Shown piece by piece: positions 1-8,850 of a DNA stretch of 35,814 nucleotides; position 1 is the first letter of the stretch, and every line of letters begins with the position of its first letter. Below the pieces are notes generated by a model that saw only the letters and a list, made by a program, of their open reading frames with translations, did no database searches and was not told the origin of the DNA. The translations under genes were made by a program, and so were the position numbers. The stretch is from positions 1 to 35,814 of the forward strand of contig CAVAIA010000029.1 in assembly GCA_963588595.1 (NCBI GenBank), read 5' to 3'. Source of the stretch: Phoenicibacter sp963588595 (GTDB taxonomy: Bacteria; Actinomycetota; Coriobacteriia; Coriobacteriales; Eggerthellaceae).

Positions 1-317
1 ATGACGCGAAGCGTTACTTTTGCCCAAGTTTTTGGTGCAATGGAAAATTGGTGCCGACCTGCTCCGCCCTACGTGCAAGGAGAAAATTGGTGCCAGACTT
101 AGATTTACCTGTCAACTTTTTACAAAATCAAGGTATCTATGCAAAAGTATCGCTGCGCAACATCTGTGCTCGTGCAAGTGTAATCAGTGAGCTTGCTCTT
201 TCAAACTTTTGAGTTTTGAGAAAAAAGAGTTGCAATTTACAGAGACAGGAAATTTAGGTCTGGCACCGTTTTACTTTTATTGTTTCCCTAGGTAAATGGA
301 AGTCTGGCACCAATTTT
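1..317. repeat. Left composite repeat, inverted relative to the right end
   Basis: This non-coding stretch is built from short motifs that recur, inverted and in the same order, at 35515-35788. Positions 1-23 match the reverse complement of 35766-35788 at 22 of 23 bases. The motif AATTGGTGCCAGACTT (85-100) matches the inverted copy at 35731-35746. The block 189-220 (GAGCTTGCTCTTTC followed by ACTTTTGAGTTTTGAG) matches the reverse complement of 35600-35631 with a few changes. TCTGGCACCG (259-268) matches 35566-35578, and TCTGGCACCAATTTT (303-317) matches 35518-35533. I see no open reading frame with a ribosome-binding site. The origin is unknown; a mobilised non-autonomous element is one possibility. 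Confidence 0.75.
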
Positions 318-556
318 CGCACGGTTTCCACGAAGAATGAACATTTGGCAAAAGTATCGCTGAGCTATAAATAAGTTCTTGCGAGCAAAGTTCATGAGCT
401 TGCTTATTTGCAATTTATGTTGCTGACAAAACAAGTCTGGCACCGATTTAACAAGTAGCTTGAATGTTGAAAATCACATAAAAGTCCCAGGTAAAACAAA
501 GTCTGGCACCAATTGACCTTCCCCAGGTAAATGGAAGTCTGGCACCAATTTACCCT
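318..556. repeat. Cluster of further TCTGGCACC repeats
   Basis: Three more copies of the motif lie here in one orientation: 436-449 (ending CCGATTT), 502-514 and 538-552. The last two are preceded by a CCAGGTAAA-like element 8-10 bases upstream, and the copy at 303-317 shares this arrangement (CCTAGGTAAA). In the last copy GGTAAAT (525-531) and ATTTACC can pair around the motif, giving a 7-bp stem. GCAAAAGTATCGCTG, seen near 140, is repeated near 348. No coding sequence is evident. The cluster ends just before the promoter-like sequence of the next gene. Confidence 0.65.
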
Positions 557-591
557 TCCACAGACTTCTGTTTATCAGGTAACTTTTAATT

Positions 592-597
592 TATAAT
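592..597 (+). promoter_or_regulatory. -10 element for the BFD-like ferredoxin gene
   Basis: A perfect TATAAT lies 48 bases before the start codon at 645. The -35 region is poor (TGTTTA at 569-574 at best). Transcription would begin near 604, leaving an untranslated leader of about 40 bases with the ribosome-binding site AAAGGGG at 632-638. Confidence 0.4.
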
Positions 598-644
598 TAA
601 GCTAAAGTACTTACTAAAAAAGCGTTATTTCAAAGGGGATGATT

Positions 645-857
645 ATGCAAGACAAAGATGAAATCATTTGTTGGTGCTCGAATGTAACGAGGGCAGACAT
701 CGAAAACGCAATGGATAAAGGCGCGAAAACTTTAGACGACATAAAAGAGATGACGGGGGCTTGCACGATTTGTAAGTGCAAAGAAAGGAATCCAAAACAT
801 AGATGTTGCAAAGGTGACATACGTCACGTTATGGCCGAATATCTAATGAATCATTAA
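645..857 (+). CDS. BFD-type [2Fe-2S] small protein
   Basis: This 70-residue protein matches the Fer2_BFD domain found in bacterioferritin-associated ferredoxin, NifU and other redox partners. The cluster ligands are C9 and C11 (motif CWC) and C40 and C43 (TGACTIC), with the typical spacing of about 30 residues. Three more cysteines (C45, C54, C55) are unusual for the family. The ATG at 645 is preferred over the in-frame ATG at 639 because AAAGGGG at 632-638 abuts the latter but sits 6 bases before the former. It stands alone on the plus strand and converges on tRNA-Gln 8 bases away. A role as a small electron-transfer or iron-handling protein is inferred from the domain only. Confidence 0.8.
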   Translation: MQDKDEIICWCSNVTRADIENAMDKGAKTLDDIKEMTGACTICKCKERNPKHRCCKGDIRHVMAEYLMNH

Positions 858-865
858 AACAAGAT

Positions 866-939
866 TGGCTGGGGTGGAAGGAGTCGAACCCTCACATACG
901 GCACCAGAAACCGCTGTCCTGCCATTAGACGACACCCCA
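866..939 (-). tRNA. tRNA-Gln (anticodon CTG)
   Basis: The reverse strand folds into a complete cloverleaf. The 7-bp acceptor stem is TGGGGTG with CACCCCA, the discriminator is G, and CCA is encoded. The D arm is GTCTAATGGCAGGAC and the T loop contains GGTTCGACTCC. The anticodon loop TTCTGGT gives anticodon CTG, which reads CAG. It lies 32 bases downstream of trmD on the same strand and may be co-transcribed or use the promoter at the trmD stop. Confidence 0.96.
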
Positions 940-970
940 ATTTTATAAAGTTAAAAAACAAGAGAATGAC

Positions 971-1000
971 ATTATAAACTATCTTTTTTAATAGAAGCAA
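971..1000 (-). promoter_or_regulatory. Candidate tRNA-Gln promoter in the end of trmD
   Basis: On the minus strand TTGCTT (1000-995), an 18-base spacer and a perfect TATAAT (976-971) overlap the end of trmD. The stop codon of trmD lies inside the -10 element. A start near 963 would give a short 5' extension before the tRNA at 939. The -35 match is only partial. Confidence 0.4.
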
Positions 1001-1769
1001 TCATCTCTAAGTCATCGTGGGTCAAATTTCCGCTCTTCATAGCTTCCTCGATCAAATCAGGACGCAACTTCCATGTTCTCTTTAAACTCTCAAAACGATT
1101 AAATTGTTCGATCTTTTCATTGTTTCCTCTCCTCAAAACTTCTGGGACATCTAAACCTCTATAATCAGCAGGACGAGTGAATTGAGGATGTTCCAGCAAG
1201 CTGTTTGCAAATGACTCATTGACCGCGCCATCGTCTGCCCCTAAAACGCCAGGGATTTTTCTAACAATGGAATCGATCATGACAAGCGATGATAGCTCTC
1301 CAGAAGTTAAAACAAAATCACCAATTGAAAAAAGGTCATCAGCAAGGCAATATGCTCGCTCATCAATTCCTTCGTAGTGTCCACAAATAAAAACTAATCT
1401 TTCAATCTTTGACAATTCGAAAGCGTGTTTATCGCAAAAAACTTTGCCTTGAGGGCAAGGAATAATGACTCTTAAATTATCTTGATGAAACTCAACTCCA
1501 TTTTTATATGCCTCGATCTTTGATTCAACAAAATCTTTTCCAACAACGCTTTCGATGCATTCAAATATGGGTTCACATTTCATGATAAGCCCGCTAGCGC
1601 CCCCAAAAATGCAATCATCTGTTGTTTTATGAGGATCATGCGTCCAATCTCTTAAATTATGCGCATGAAAATTAAGTAGGTTTTTCTTTTGAGCTTGTTT
1701 CATCATAGATTCGTTGATATACGAATCTAAAATGTTTGGAAACGTTGTGACTAAATCTACTCTCATCAT
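972..1769 (-). CDS. trmD: tRNA (guanine-N1)-methyltransferase TrmD
   Basis: TrmD methylates G37 next to the anticodon of tRNAs that read CNN and CGG codons, using S-adenosylmethionine, and prevents +1 frameshifting. The 265-residue protein has the family hallmarks: GGASGLIMKCEP (56-67), GHYEGIDER (130-138) and SIGDFVLTSGE (148-158). The last two form the trefoil-knot S-adenosylmethionine site. Length is normal (about 240-260). Its first ATG overlaps the rimM stop as ATGATGA, so translation is probably coupled; the second ATG (1766) is an equally possible start. It is the last protein gene of the rpsP-khpA-rimM-trmD operon. Confidence 0.96.
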   Translation of the reverse strand: MMRVDLVTTFPNILDSYINESMMKQAQKKNLLNFHAHNLRDWTHDPHKTTDDCIFGGASGLIMKCEPIFECIESVVGKDFVESKIEAYKNGVEFHQDNLRVIIPCPQGKVFCDKHAFELSKIERLVFICGHYEGIDERAYCLADDLFSIGDFVLTSGELSSLVMIDSIVRKIPGVLGADDGAVNESFANSLLEHPQFTRPADYRGLDVPEVLRRGNNEKIEQFNRFESLKRTWKLRPDLIEEAMKSGNLTHDDLEMIASIKKDSL

Positions 1770-2305
1770 CTTCGATTAAATTCTACTGAAAAATAATTCA
1801 TTGGCAATTTTAAATTAATTATCTTATTTTCAAAATCTTTACTCTCAATGAAATCATCTATCAATGGGAATTGATATTTTTTGTTAGAAACGTTGCAAGT
1901 GACCAGAATTTGACTTGGCATTTTATCAACATTTTCTATTAGACCCTTAATGTTAGAAGTAGCATCAAAAAATACCCAGCCACTCAAATCGTCGTCAGGC
2001 AGATTCCTCTCTAATAAAATAGCATCTTTCGTCCTAACAACGAGATCTTTGCCGTCGTAATGGCTCATTTGCTCAGGTGAAGTAACTTCTTTAAAAGTTA
2101 TTAAACTATCACCATTTTTTTCATAAAAATCTAAAACGCTAAGACAGCGTTTTGCTTCAAAAGAAGGTGGAATAGGAAAAACTTCTAAGTCACATTTAGG
2201 AAAAAAAGAAATGTCTGTGCAAACAAATGCACAGACATTCATATACTTTTTCTTAATTGAAATAGTGCAAATCTTGCACCACTTGGCGATATTCTCTTTA
2301 TTCAT
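1766..2305 (-). CDS. rimM: Ribosome maturation factor RimM, divergent
   Basis: RimM binds ribosomal protein S19 and helps fold the 3' domain of 16S rRNA. The call rests partly on position, since rpsP-khpA-rimM-trmD is the standard order, and partly on a weak match in a 179-residue protein. VTSPEQMSHYDGKDLVVRT resembles the RimM segment ending in a GxxLxV turn, and the C-terminal part resembles the PRC-barrel. The N-terminal half is unusual: the GlkGE motif is not visible and the segment is cysteine-rich. The start overlaps khpA by 8 bases, and the GAGG before the ATG touches it, so the exact start is uncertain. Coupled translation is likely. Confidence 0.8.
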   Translation of the reverse strand: MNKENIAKWCKICTISIKKKYMNVCAFVCTDISFFPKCDLEVFPIPPSFEAKRCLSVLDFYEKNGDSLITFKEVTSPEQMSHYDGKDLVVRTKDAILLERNLPDDDLSGWVFFDATSNIKGLIENVDKMPSQILVTCNVSNKKYQFPLIDDFIESKDFENKIINLKLPMNYFSVEFNRR

Positions 2306-2558
2306 CCTCGTCTAGTTCGACATCTACCCTAATGTCTTCTTTTGCAACACAAGCACGCACAAGAGTCCTGATGGACTTTATAATATTGCCGTCTTTTCCA
2401 ATGACACGTCCAATATCATTTTGGTCAACTTTGACATTAATCAGAATGTCGCCAGACTCATCAACTTGTGTTTCAAGTTGGATTGAATCTTTATCCTCAA
2501 CAAGGTTTGTTACTAGATACTCAACTAGCCCTTCTACATTCTTTGAATAATCTTCCAT
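2298..2558 (-). CDS. khpA: KH-domain RNA-binding protein KhpA
   Basis: This 86-residue single type II KH domain protein carries the nucleic-acid-binding GxxG loop as GKDG at 54-57 within IGRVIGKDGNIIKSIRTLV. KhpA proteins (YlqC/YmdA family) bind RNA, often with KhpB, and influence cell elongation and sRNA metabolism in Gram-positive bacteria. The acidic C-terminus (DVELDEDE) is usual. It lies 13 bases after rpsP and overlaps rimM, the typical context for this gene. Confidence 0.93.
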   Translation of the reverse strand: MEDYSKNVEGLVEYLVTNLVEDKDSIQLETQVDESGDILINVKVDQNDIGRVIGKDGNIIKSIRTLVRACVAKEDIRVDVELDEDE

Positions 2559-2571
2559 AATTTACTAGCGC

Positions 2572-2811
2572 TTATTTCTCGGTGTAACCCTTATAAAGAT
2601 GGGCAACGACATCTGTCATTTGAGCGCCTGAGGATATCCATTTTTGCATCGCTTCATTGTCAAATTTAACAAATTTAGGATTTGTGCAAGGATTATAACG
2701 ACCAACTTCTTCAATGAACTTTCCATCTCTTGGACATCTGCTATCAGCAGCAACAATACGATAATATGGACGCTTTTTTGCACCATGCCTTGCTAAACGA
2801 ATTTTAACCAT
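2572..2811 (-). CDS. rpsP: 30S ribosomal protein bS16
   Basis: bS16 is a primary assembly protein that stabilises the 5' domain of 16S rRNA. The 79-residue sequence begins MVKIRLARHGAKKRPYYRIV, the diagnostic N-terminus, and continues RDGKFIEEVGRYNP. It is the first gene of the operon running to trmD and has a good promoter and the ribosome-binding site AAGGAG upstream. An 81-base gap separates it from ffh. Confidence 0.98.
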   Translation of the reverse strand: MVKIRLARHGAKKRPYYRIVAADSRCPRDGKFIEEVGRYNPCTNPKFVKFDNEAMQKWISSGAQMTDVVAHLYKGYTEK

Positions 2812-2861
2812 AACTTAAGTTTTACTCCTTATTTAAATTTAATCTTTTTTACAACCTATTC

Positions 2862-2889
2862 ATTTTACATGAAAAAACGCTTATAACAA
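2862..2889 (-). promoter_or_regulatory. Promoter of rpsP-khpA-rimM-trmD
   Basis: On the minus strand TTGTTA (2889-2884), a 16-base spacer and TAAAAT (2867-2862) precede rpsP by about 50 bases. The core TGTAAAAT occurs twice more before rpmF, suggesting a shared promoter style. Confidence 0.5.
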
Positions 2890-2892
2890 CAA

Positions 2893-4320
2893 TTATTTGA
2901 TGTCAATTTGATTTGCTAGATTCATGATATCTTTCATGCTCATCCCTCCTGGAAGAGTTGGAGAGCTTGTTCTTCTCTTCTTATTTCTTTTTTTCTTGCC
3001 GCCTTTTCGAGGTCGTTTAGCTTTAACTTCATCTTGGCTAGTAACCATCTTTTTAACCATTTTTCGCATCTCATTATATTTTTTAATCAAATTATTAACA
3101 TCGCTCACCAAAACTCCTGCTCCAGCAGCAATTCTTTTGCGACGGGACGCATTTAAAATTTCAGGAGTTTCGCGCTCTGCGATTGTCATAGAGTCGATGA
3201 TAACTTCCATGTTATCTAACGCTTTTTCATCAACTTGACCTTGCCCCATCATCTTATCTCCACCAGGAAGTGAGCTTACTAATCTCGAGACGCCTCCCAT
3301 CTTATGAATTTGAGAATTAATCATTTTAAAATCATTGAGAGTTATGTTGCCTCGCGCAATTTTCTCTGCCTCAGCTTGAGCTTCTTCGTCCTCTTGAGTT
3401 TTAATAGCTGCCTCGACCAAAGAAACAACGTCACCCATTCCCAAAATTCTCTTTGCAATTCTATCAGGATGAAACTCTTCGAGCGAGTCAGGTTTCTCTC
3501 CTGAAGATATAAACATGATTGGCTTGCCTGTGACTTGACGAACTGATAAAATTCCGCCACCTCGAGCATCACCATCCATCTTTGTCAAGATAACGCCACT
3601 AAAATCCAAAGATTCAGAAAAAGCGGAAACGACTTCAACGACATCTTGACCAGTCATTGCATCGACAACCATCATAATGTGCTCAGGAGAAGTTGCCTCC
3701 TTGATAGAAATTGACTCGTCCATCATTTCTTGGTCGACATGAAGCCTGCCAGCTGTGTCAATAATAACGACATCGTTTAAATGATCAATTGCATCCTTAA
3801 CGCCTCTCTTAGCAATTTCAGTCGCATCCTTAGAGTCTTGTGTGAAAACTCTAACGCCTATCTCTGCACCAAGAGTTTTTAATTGATCAATTGCCGCAGG
3901 ACGGTAAATATCACATGCAACTAATAGTGGGGACTTTCCTTCATTCTTTAGCTTATAAGCAAGCTTGGCAGCAGCTGTTGTTTTTCCTGATCCTTGAAGT
4001 CCAACGAGCATGATAACGTTTGGAATTCTTGAAGAAAATTCAAGCTTCGTGATTTTACTCCCCAAAAGATCGGTTAGCTGCTCAAGAACAATTTTAATAA
4101 CGTTTTGAGCAGGAGTTAGGGAATCTAAAACATCGCTTGTTAGGCAAAGTTCTTTTGTTTTATTCGTAAATTCTTTAACAACCTTAAAGTTAACGTCTGC
4201 CTCCAAAAGAGCGAGTCTGATCTCGCGGACAGCAACATCAATGTCTTCTTCAGAAAGCCTTCCCTTTCCTTTTAAATTGTCAAAAACAGAAGTTAACTTA
4301 TCGCTTAAATTTTCAAGCAT
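2893..4320 (-). CDS. ffh: Signal recognition particle GTPase Ffh (SRP54)
   Basis: Ffh binds 4.5S RNA and hydrophobic signal sequences on emerging chains and targets ribosomes to SecYEG through FtsY. The 475-residue protein has the N domain, then the G domain with P-loop GLQGSGKTT (107-115), DTAGR and TKMDG, then the M domain. The tail carries a long basic stretch (roughly KRPRKGGKKKRNKKRR) before GGMSMKDIMN. Length is typical (about 450-480). It follows ftsY by 15 bases on the same strand, so both halves of the co-translational targeting pathway are made together. Confidence 0.98.
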   Translation of the reverse strand: MLENLSDKLTSVFDNLKGKGRLSEEDIDVAVREIRLALLEADVNFKVVKEFTNKTKELCLTSDVLDSLTPAQNVIKIVLEQLTDLLGSKITKLEFSSRIPNVIMLVGLQGSGKTTAAAKLAYKLKNEGKSPLLVACDIYRPAAIDQLKTLGAEIGVRVFTQDSKDATEIAKRGVKDAIDHLNDVVIIDTAGRLHVDQEMMDESISIKEATSPEHIMMVVDAMTGQDVVEVVSAFSESLDFSGVILTKMDGDARGGGILSVRQVTGKPIMFISSGEKPDSLEEFHPDRIAKRILGMGDVVSLVEAAIKTQEDEEAQAEAEKIARGNITLNDFKMINSQIHKMGGVSRLVSSLPGGDKMMGQGQVDEKALDNMEVIIDSMTIAERETPEILNASRRKRIAAGAGVLVSDVNNLIKKYNEMRKMVKKMVTSQDEVKAKRPRKGGKKKRNKKRRTSSPTLPGGMSMKDIMNLANQIDIK

Positions 4321-4335
4321 AATAAAACTCTTTCT

Positions 4336-5259
4336 TTACTTTTTATATCTCTCGTCGAAAGTGCCAACCAACGCCCGAGCAAAATCGAGAGGAACAAACT
4401 TTTGCAGGTCTTCTATATTCTCACCGACTCCAATTCTATAAACAGGCAAATTCAACTCACTTGAAATTTGCACAGCAATTCCAGCCTTTGCAGTTCCATC
4501 TAGCTTGGTTATAATCAAACCGTCAAGATCTAGCGCATCGTTAAATTTTTGCGCTTGAACAAGTCCATTTTGACCAGTCGTTGCATCTATAACAAGAATG
4601 ATTTGAATAGGCAAAGTTGATCTTTTCTTAACAACGTCAACTAGTTTTTTCAGCTCGCGCATCAAATCATCACTAGTGTGAAGCCTGCCTGCAGTGTCAA
4701 TCAAAACGACGTCATAGTTTTCCTTATCAGCAACTTCTAGCGTCTCATAGCAAACACTCGCTGGATCAGAACCTCGCTCCTTCGATATGACTTTAACATC
4801 AGACCTTTGAGCCCAAACATCTAATTGCTCAATTGCAGCAGCCCTAAAAGTGTCAGCGCTCCCTAGAAGGACTTTCTTACCGCTATTTGAAGCTTCGTTA
4901 GCAAGTTTTCCTACAGTTGTTGTTTTTCCAGTTCCATTAATGCCAACGAAAACAATACATTTCCTATCTTCAATTAAATCTTGCTCCGGAACTTTAAAGA
5001 AGGATGCAATTTTTTCATCTAGCATGTCGATAACGTCGTAAGTTGAAGAAAGGCCTTTAGCTTTTGAATCATATTGAAGATCATCGACAATTTTAATTGA
5101 AACCTTAGCACCAAGATCTGAGAGTATAAGAACTTCAAGCAAGTCATCCCAAAACTCATCACTAAGATCAGGGCCTCTATCAAGAAGAAAATTCATTTGC
5201 TCTTTAAAAGAGCTTCTTGTCTTTTCTAAACCTTTTGAAATTGAATCAAAAAAAGCCAA
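4336..5259 (-). CDS. ftsY: Signal recognition particle receptor FtsY
   Basis: FtsY is the membrane-associated GTPase that docks the SRP-ribosome complex at the translocon. The 307-residue protein has the N domain, P-loop GINGTGKTT (106-114), DTAGRLHTSDDLMRELKK, VIDATTGQN and TKLDGTAK. It lacks the long acidic A domain of E. coli FtsY, as is usual in Gram-positive bacteria. It lies between smc and ffh, the common order. Confidence 0.98.
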   Translation of the reverse strand: MAFFDSISKGLEKTRSSFKEQMNFLLDRGPDLSDEFWDDLLEVLILSDLGAKVSIKIVDDLQYDSKAKGLSSTYDVIDMLDEKIASFFKVPEQDLIEDRKCIVFVGINGTGKTTTVGKLANEASNSGKKVLLGSADTFRAAAIEQLDVWAQRSDVKVISKERGSDPASVCYETLEVADKENYDVVLIDTAGRLHTSDDLMRELKKLVDVVKKRSTLPIQIILVIDATTGQNGLVQAQKFNDALDLDGLIITKLDGTAKAGIAVQISSELNLPVYRIGVGENIEDLQKFVPLDFARALVGTFDERYKK

Positions 5260-5310
5260 CTTTTCAAGCCTTTCTGTTAAAGCTCTCTAAAAGAGCATGT
5301 TAAAGAAATT

Positions 5311-8300
5311 TTAAGCATTTTTAAGCGCTGCATCAAGTCGTTGAGAAATAACTTTAGTTATCCCGTCTTCTTGCATTGAAACTCCAAACAAAACATCGCT
5401 AAGTTCCATTGTTCGCCTTTGGTGAGTTATAAAGATAAATTGAGTTGAGTTTCTCATCTTATCAACGTAAGCAAGAAGTCTAGTCAAATTTGTGTCATCA
5501 AGCGCTGCTTCAACCTCATCCAAAACATAAAAAGGAGTCTTTCTAGTCTTGAAAATTGCGAAGAGAAAAGATAGCGCAACCAAAGATTTCTCTCCCCCGC
5601 TCAAAAGTGAAATCCGCTTAATCTTCTTACCTGCAGGATTAGCACTTATAACAATCCCTTCTTCATCCTGACCTTCAACACTAACAAGGTTAAGACTGCC
5701 AGAACCTCCTGGAAAGAATTCTTTAAAGACTTGACTAAAGTTTTCATTAACATTCAAGAAGGTTTGATCAAACTCTAGCTTAAAACGTTCATCAATCATT
5801 TGGTCAATTTTTCTAATTGTTGAAATTGAGCTTCTTATGTCATCTAGATTTGAACATAAAAATTCATATCTTAAACTTAGATCCTCAAACTCTTGTCGCG
5901 CCGAATAATCAACGTTTCCAATCCTATTAATTTTTTTAGTCAAGTCATCAAATTCTTTTTCAACTTGCTGTCTGTTATCTATTTGAGGAATTAAAAGAGC
6001 ATCCATTAGCGGTTTTTTGCTCACTTCCTCGATTTTTTCAGCTAAAGATTTCATCTCGCTATCGAGTGTGGCACATTTGACTTTGACATCCAAAACCGCT
6101 TCATTAATCAAATCTCTTTGTCGATAGAGCTCTTCTTGAGACTCTCTAAGCTCGCTTACCTTTGAAAACATTTCGTCACTGATTTTGGTATTTTGATCAT
6201 GATCGGAATTTCTCTTGGAAAACGCTTTAGTCATCTCGTCAAATATATGGTTTAAAACACTTTGAAAATCATTAAACAAGACTTTGTGTTCCTTATTAGA
6301 AGTAAGCCTAGATGTGATCTCATTCGCCTTTTCATTATTTCTGCCAATTTCAGCTTTCCTGCCTGATTGCAAATTATCAAGATAAATTTTTCTTTCTTTT
6401 AAGTGAGATAAATCCGCGCCAAGATCGCTCAATTGTTTAGTTATCGCAGCTCTTTCGTCTTCTTTAGCTTCAAGTTTTTCACCAGTTGCAAGAAGTTGAG
6501 TGTTTATGCTATCTAACAGCTCTTGTTCATTCTTAATTTTGTCTTCAATTGCATTGATATCAGGCAATGATTTATTAACAACCTCATTAGAATTTTTAAT
6601 ATCCTCAAGAGTTTGCTCATAGCTTAAATTTTGCTTGTCTAATTGATCACTTAACTTTGAGACCTCTGAGTTGATTGAATCAACTTGCAATGAAACCTTC
6701 GTTAGAAATTGAGTTGCTTCTAAAGATTGCTTTTGCGCGTCCTCCAAAGAAGCAATAGCATCGTTAGCACTTTTTTCAAGGGAAGATACTTTTTTAGCGG
6801 CCTCAATAAGAGTATTTTTTAACTCTTCAACTTGACGCGATCTTTCTAAAGTTCCTTTATTTTTATCCCCACAAGCGCAATCAACAACAATCTCTCCTTT
6901 ATTTCCAACATAAAAACCATCCTTTGTTAGAAATCGAAAATTAGGATTTGACCTACTTAACTCAACGCATTTTTCTAAAGAATCGCAAAGATAGGCATCC
7001 CCTATTAAATTGACGATAGCATTCTTGCTGTTGTTATCCACCTTGATGAAGTCAACAATGCTTCTTGCACCTTGAATCTCTTTTATTCCATTCGAATTTA
7101 GGCATTCATTGCGCAACAACGAAATAGGTGAATTTAAAGACTCATTTTTGATGTCGAGCGCAATATCGAAAGAATCGATTTCGTTATCTCCGATCTGTAT
7201 TATAGAATTTAGATAATCGCTCAATAAAAACTCAACTATATCCTCAACCGACTTATCAACATGGATCGTTTTCATCAATAAAGACAATTTCTCATTATTA
7301 CCTTTTTCCTCAATAAAATTCGATGTTATCGCGTCAACATCTTGGGTGCTTGCAAGCTTGTTCAAAGCATCAATTTGCGTATTGATCGACTTCTCTTCAG
7401 ATTTTGCTTGTATAAGGGACTCTTCTGCAGCACTTTTTGCGTCCATGCATTTTTTTAACAAGTCACTAGCATTCTTCTCGTCATCTTTTGCCTTCTTAAA
7501 TGTCTCAACTAAAGACTTGGCAGAGTTTTCCTTAGCTTCAAGCGAATCTTGAATCTCTTTTATAGATGATTCAATTTCGCTTTTTTTATTATCTAAAAAC
7601 TCAAGACGAGCTTTTTTTCCTTCAAGAGTTGCTTTGATTTTAGCAAGTTCATTTTTGTTTTCTTCCAAAGAAGTTAAGTGTTTTTCTTTTTCATCCTTTT
7701 GTTTTGAATCCATCTCTTTTAACTCACCAAGAGATTTTGTGATCGCATCATTTTCTTCATCTAATTTATTTTTCTTAAAGGTCAAATCATCGAGTTTTAC
7801 GTTAAGGTCACTTAGTTCTAAATCACTTTTCTTGAAATTTTCTTCATCCTCAACTATTCTTCTTTTGATGTCATTTAGCTCTTGCTCATCCCTATCGAAC
7901 ACGATTTCAAATTGTTTTGATATAGAAAACGTTTTTTCGCTGATAATCTTAAGTTCGTTAAGCTTTTTAGAAATAGTATTTCTCCTGCTATGAGCTATTT
8001 CATTCTTTTCATTCAATAATTGGATCTTCGAAGTTAGATCTTCAATGCTCATCTTCGCATCACTAATTTGCTTTTCAATAACCTTTAAGTTTTCATTCTT
8101 TTTATTAATAGATTCATTTAGACTTTTCTTCTCTGATTCATGTCTTCTATAATCGTCTACAGCAAGCTTGCAAGTTGCCTCATCAAGCTTCGATGAAATT
8201 TCACTAAATTGTTCAGCTCTCTTTGCTCTTCTCTTTAAAGGTCCAAGTTGACGCTCAACTTCCAAAGTAATATCGCTGATTCGATCGAAATTAGTTTTCA

Positions 8301-8850
8301 TCTTTTCTAACTTCTTTAAGGATTTTTCTTTTTTTAGTTTGTGCTTAGAAATCCCTGCAGCCTCATCAATTAAATTACGCAACTCAAACTCATCATATCC
8401 AAGAACAGAATCGAGAGATCCTTGGGAAATGATTGAATGAGTTCCGCTTCCAAGCCCAGAATCGTGCAATATATCGATTATGTCAAGGCGTCTTACTGGA
8501 GTGTCATTTAACCAATAATCGCTCTCGCCGCTTCTATACATTCTTCTCGTTATAACAACGTCATTAAAATCGATTTTTAAAGTTGAGTCAGAATTGTCCA
8601 AACAAAGGCTGACCTCGGCCATAGCAGCTCTGCCTTTGTTCTTCGCGCCAGAGAAAATAACGTCTTCCATAGCGTCCCCACGAATGTTTTTAGCGCTTCT
8701 TTCGCCTAAAACCCACAAAATTGCATCAGAAATATTCGATTTCCCTGATCCATTAGGTCCAACAACCGCAGAAACACACTCATGAAAATTAAGAGTGGTT
8801 GCCTTAGCAAACGATTTAAAACCTTTTAGTGTAATCGATTTTAAATGCAC
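5311..8850 (-). CDS. smc: Chromosome segregation ATPase SMC
   Basis: SMC forms the dimeric core of the ScpAB-condensin that organises and segregates the chromosome. The 1179-residue protein has an N-terminal ATPase half with Walker A GPNGSGKSN (31-39), two long coiled coils, a hinge around residues 510-660, and a C-terminal half with signature LLSGGEKSLVALSF and Walker B FYVLDEVEAALDD. The start is GTG, directly after the rnc stop, with AAGGGGAG about 7 bases upstream inside rnc. The zero-base gap implies coupled translation. The hinge is poorly conserved by eye. scpA and scpB are not in the window. Confidence 0.97.
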   Translation of the reverse strand: MHLKSITLKGFKSFAKATTLNFHECVSAVVGPNGSGKSNISDAILWVLGERSAKNIRGDAMEDVIFSGAKNKGRAAMAEVSLCLDNSDSTLKIDFNDVVITRRMYRSGESDYWLNDTPVRRLDIIDILHDSGLGSGTHSIISQGSLDSVLGYDEFELRNLIDEAAGISKHKLKKEKSLKKLEKMKTNFDRISDITLEVERQLGPLKRRAKRAEQFSEISSKLDEATCKLAVDDYRRHESEKKSLNESINKKNENLKVIEKQISDAKMSIEDLTSKIQLLNEKNEIAHSRRNTISKKLNELKIISEKTFSISKQFEIVFDRDEQELNDIKRRIVEDEENFKKSDLELSDLNVKLDDLTFKKNKLDEENDAITKSLGELKEMDSKQKDEKEKHLTSLEENKNELAKIKATLEGKKARLEFLDNKKSEIESSIKEIQDSLEAKENSAKSLVETFKKAKDDEKNASDLLKKCMDAKSAAEESLIQAKSEEKSINTQIDALNKLASTQDVDAITSNFIEEKGNNEKLSLLMKTIHVDKSVEDIVEFLLSDYLNSIIQIGDNEIDSFDIALDIKNESLNSPISLLRNECLNSNGIKEIQGARSIVDFIKVDNNSKNAIVNLIGDAYLCDSLEKCVELSRSNPNFRFLTKDGFYVGNKGEIVVDCACGDKNKGTLERSRQVEELKNTLIEAAKKVSSLEKSANDAIASLEDAQKQSLEATQFLTKVSLQVDSINSEVSKLSDQLDKQNLSYEQTLEDIKNSNEVVNKSLPDINAIEDKIKNEQELLDSINTQLLATGEKLEAKEDERAAITKQLSDLGADLSHLKERKIYLDNLQSGRKAEIGRNNEKANEITSRLTSNKEHKVLFNDFQSVLNHIFDEMTKAFSKRNSDHDQNTKISDEMFSKVSELRESQEELYRQRDLINEAVLDVKVKCATLDSEMKSLAEKIEEVSKKPLMDALLIPQIDNRQQVEKEFDDLTKKINRIGNVDYSARQEFEDLSLRYEFLCSNLDDIRSSISTIRKIDQMIDERFKLEFDQTFLNVNENFSQVFKEFFPGGSGSLNLVSVEGQDEEGIVISANPAGKKIKRISLLSGGEKSLVALSFLFAIFKTRKTPFYVLDEVEAALDDTNLTRLLAYVDKMRNSTQFIFITHQRRTMELSDVLFGVSMQEDGITKVISQRLDAALKNA

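Noticed and set aside
45..552. CRISPR array made of the TCTGGCACC repeats
   Set aside because: The spacing is irregular, both orientations occur, the copies vary, and no cas gene is present.
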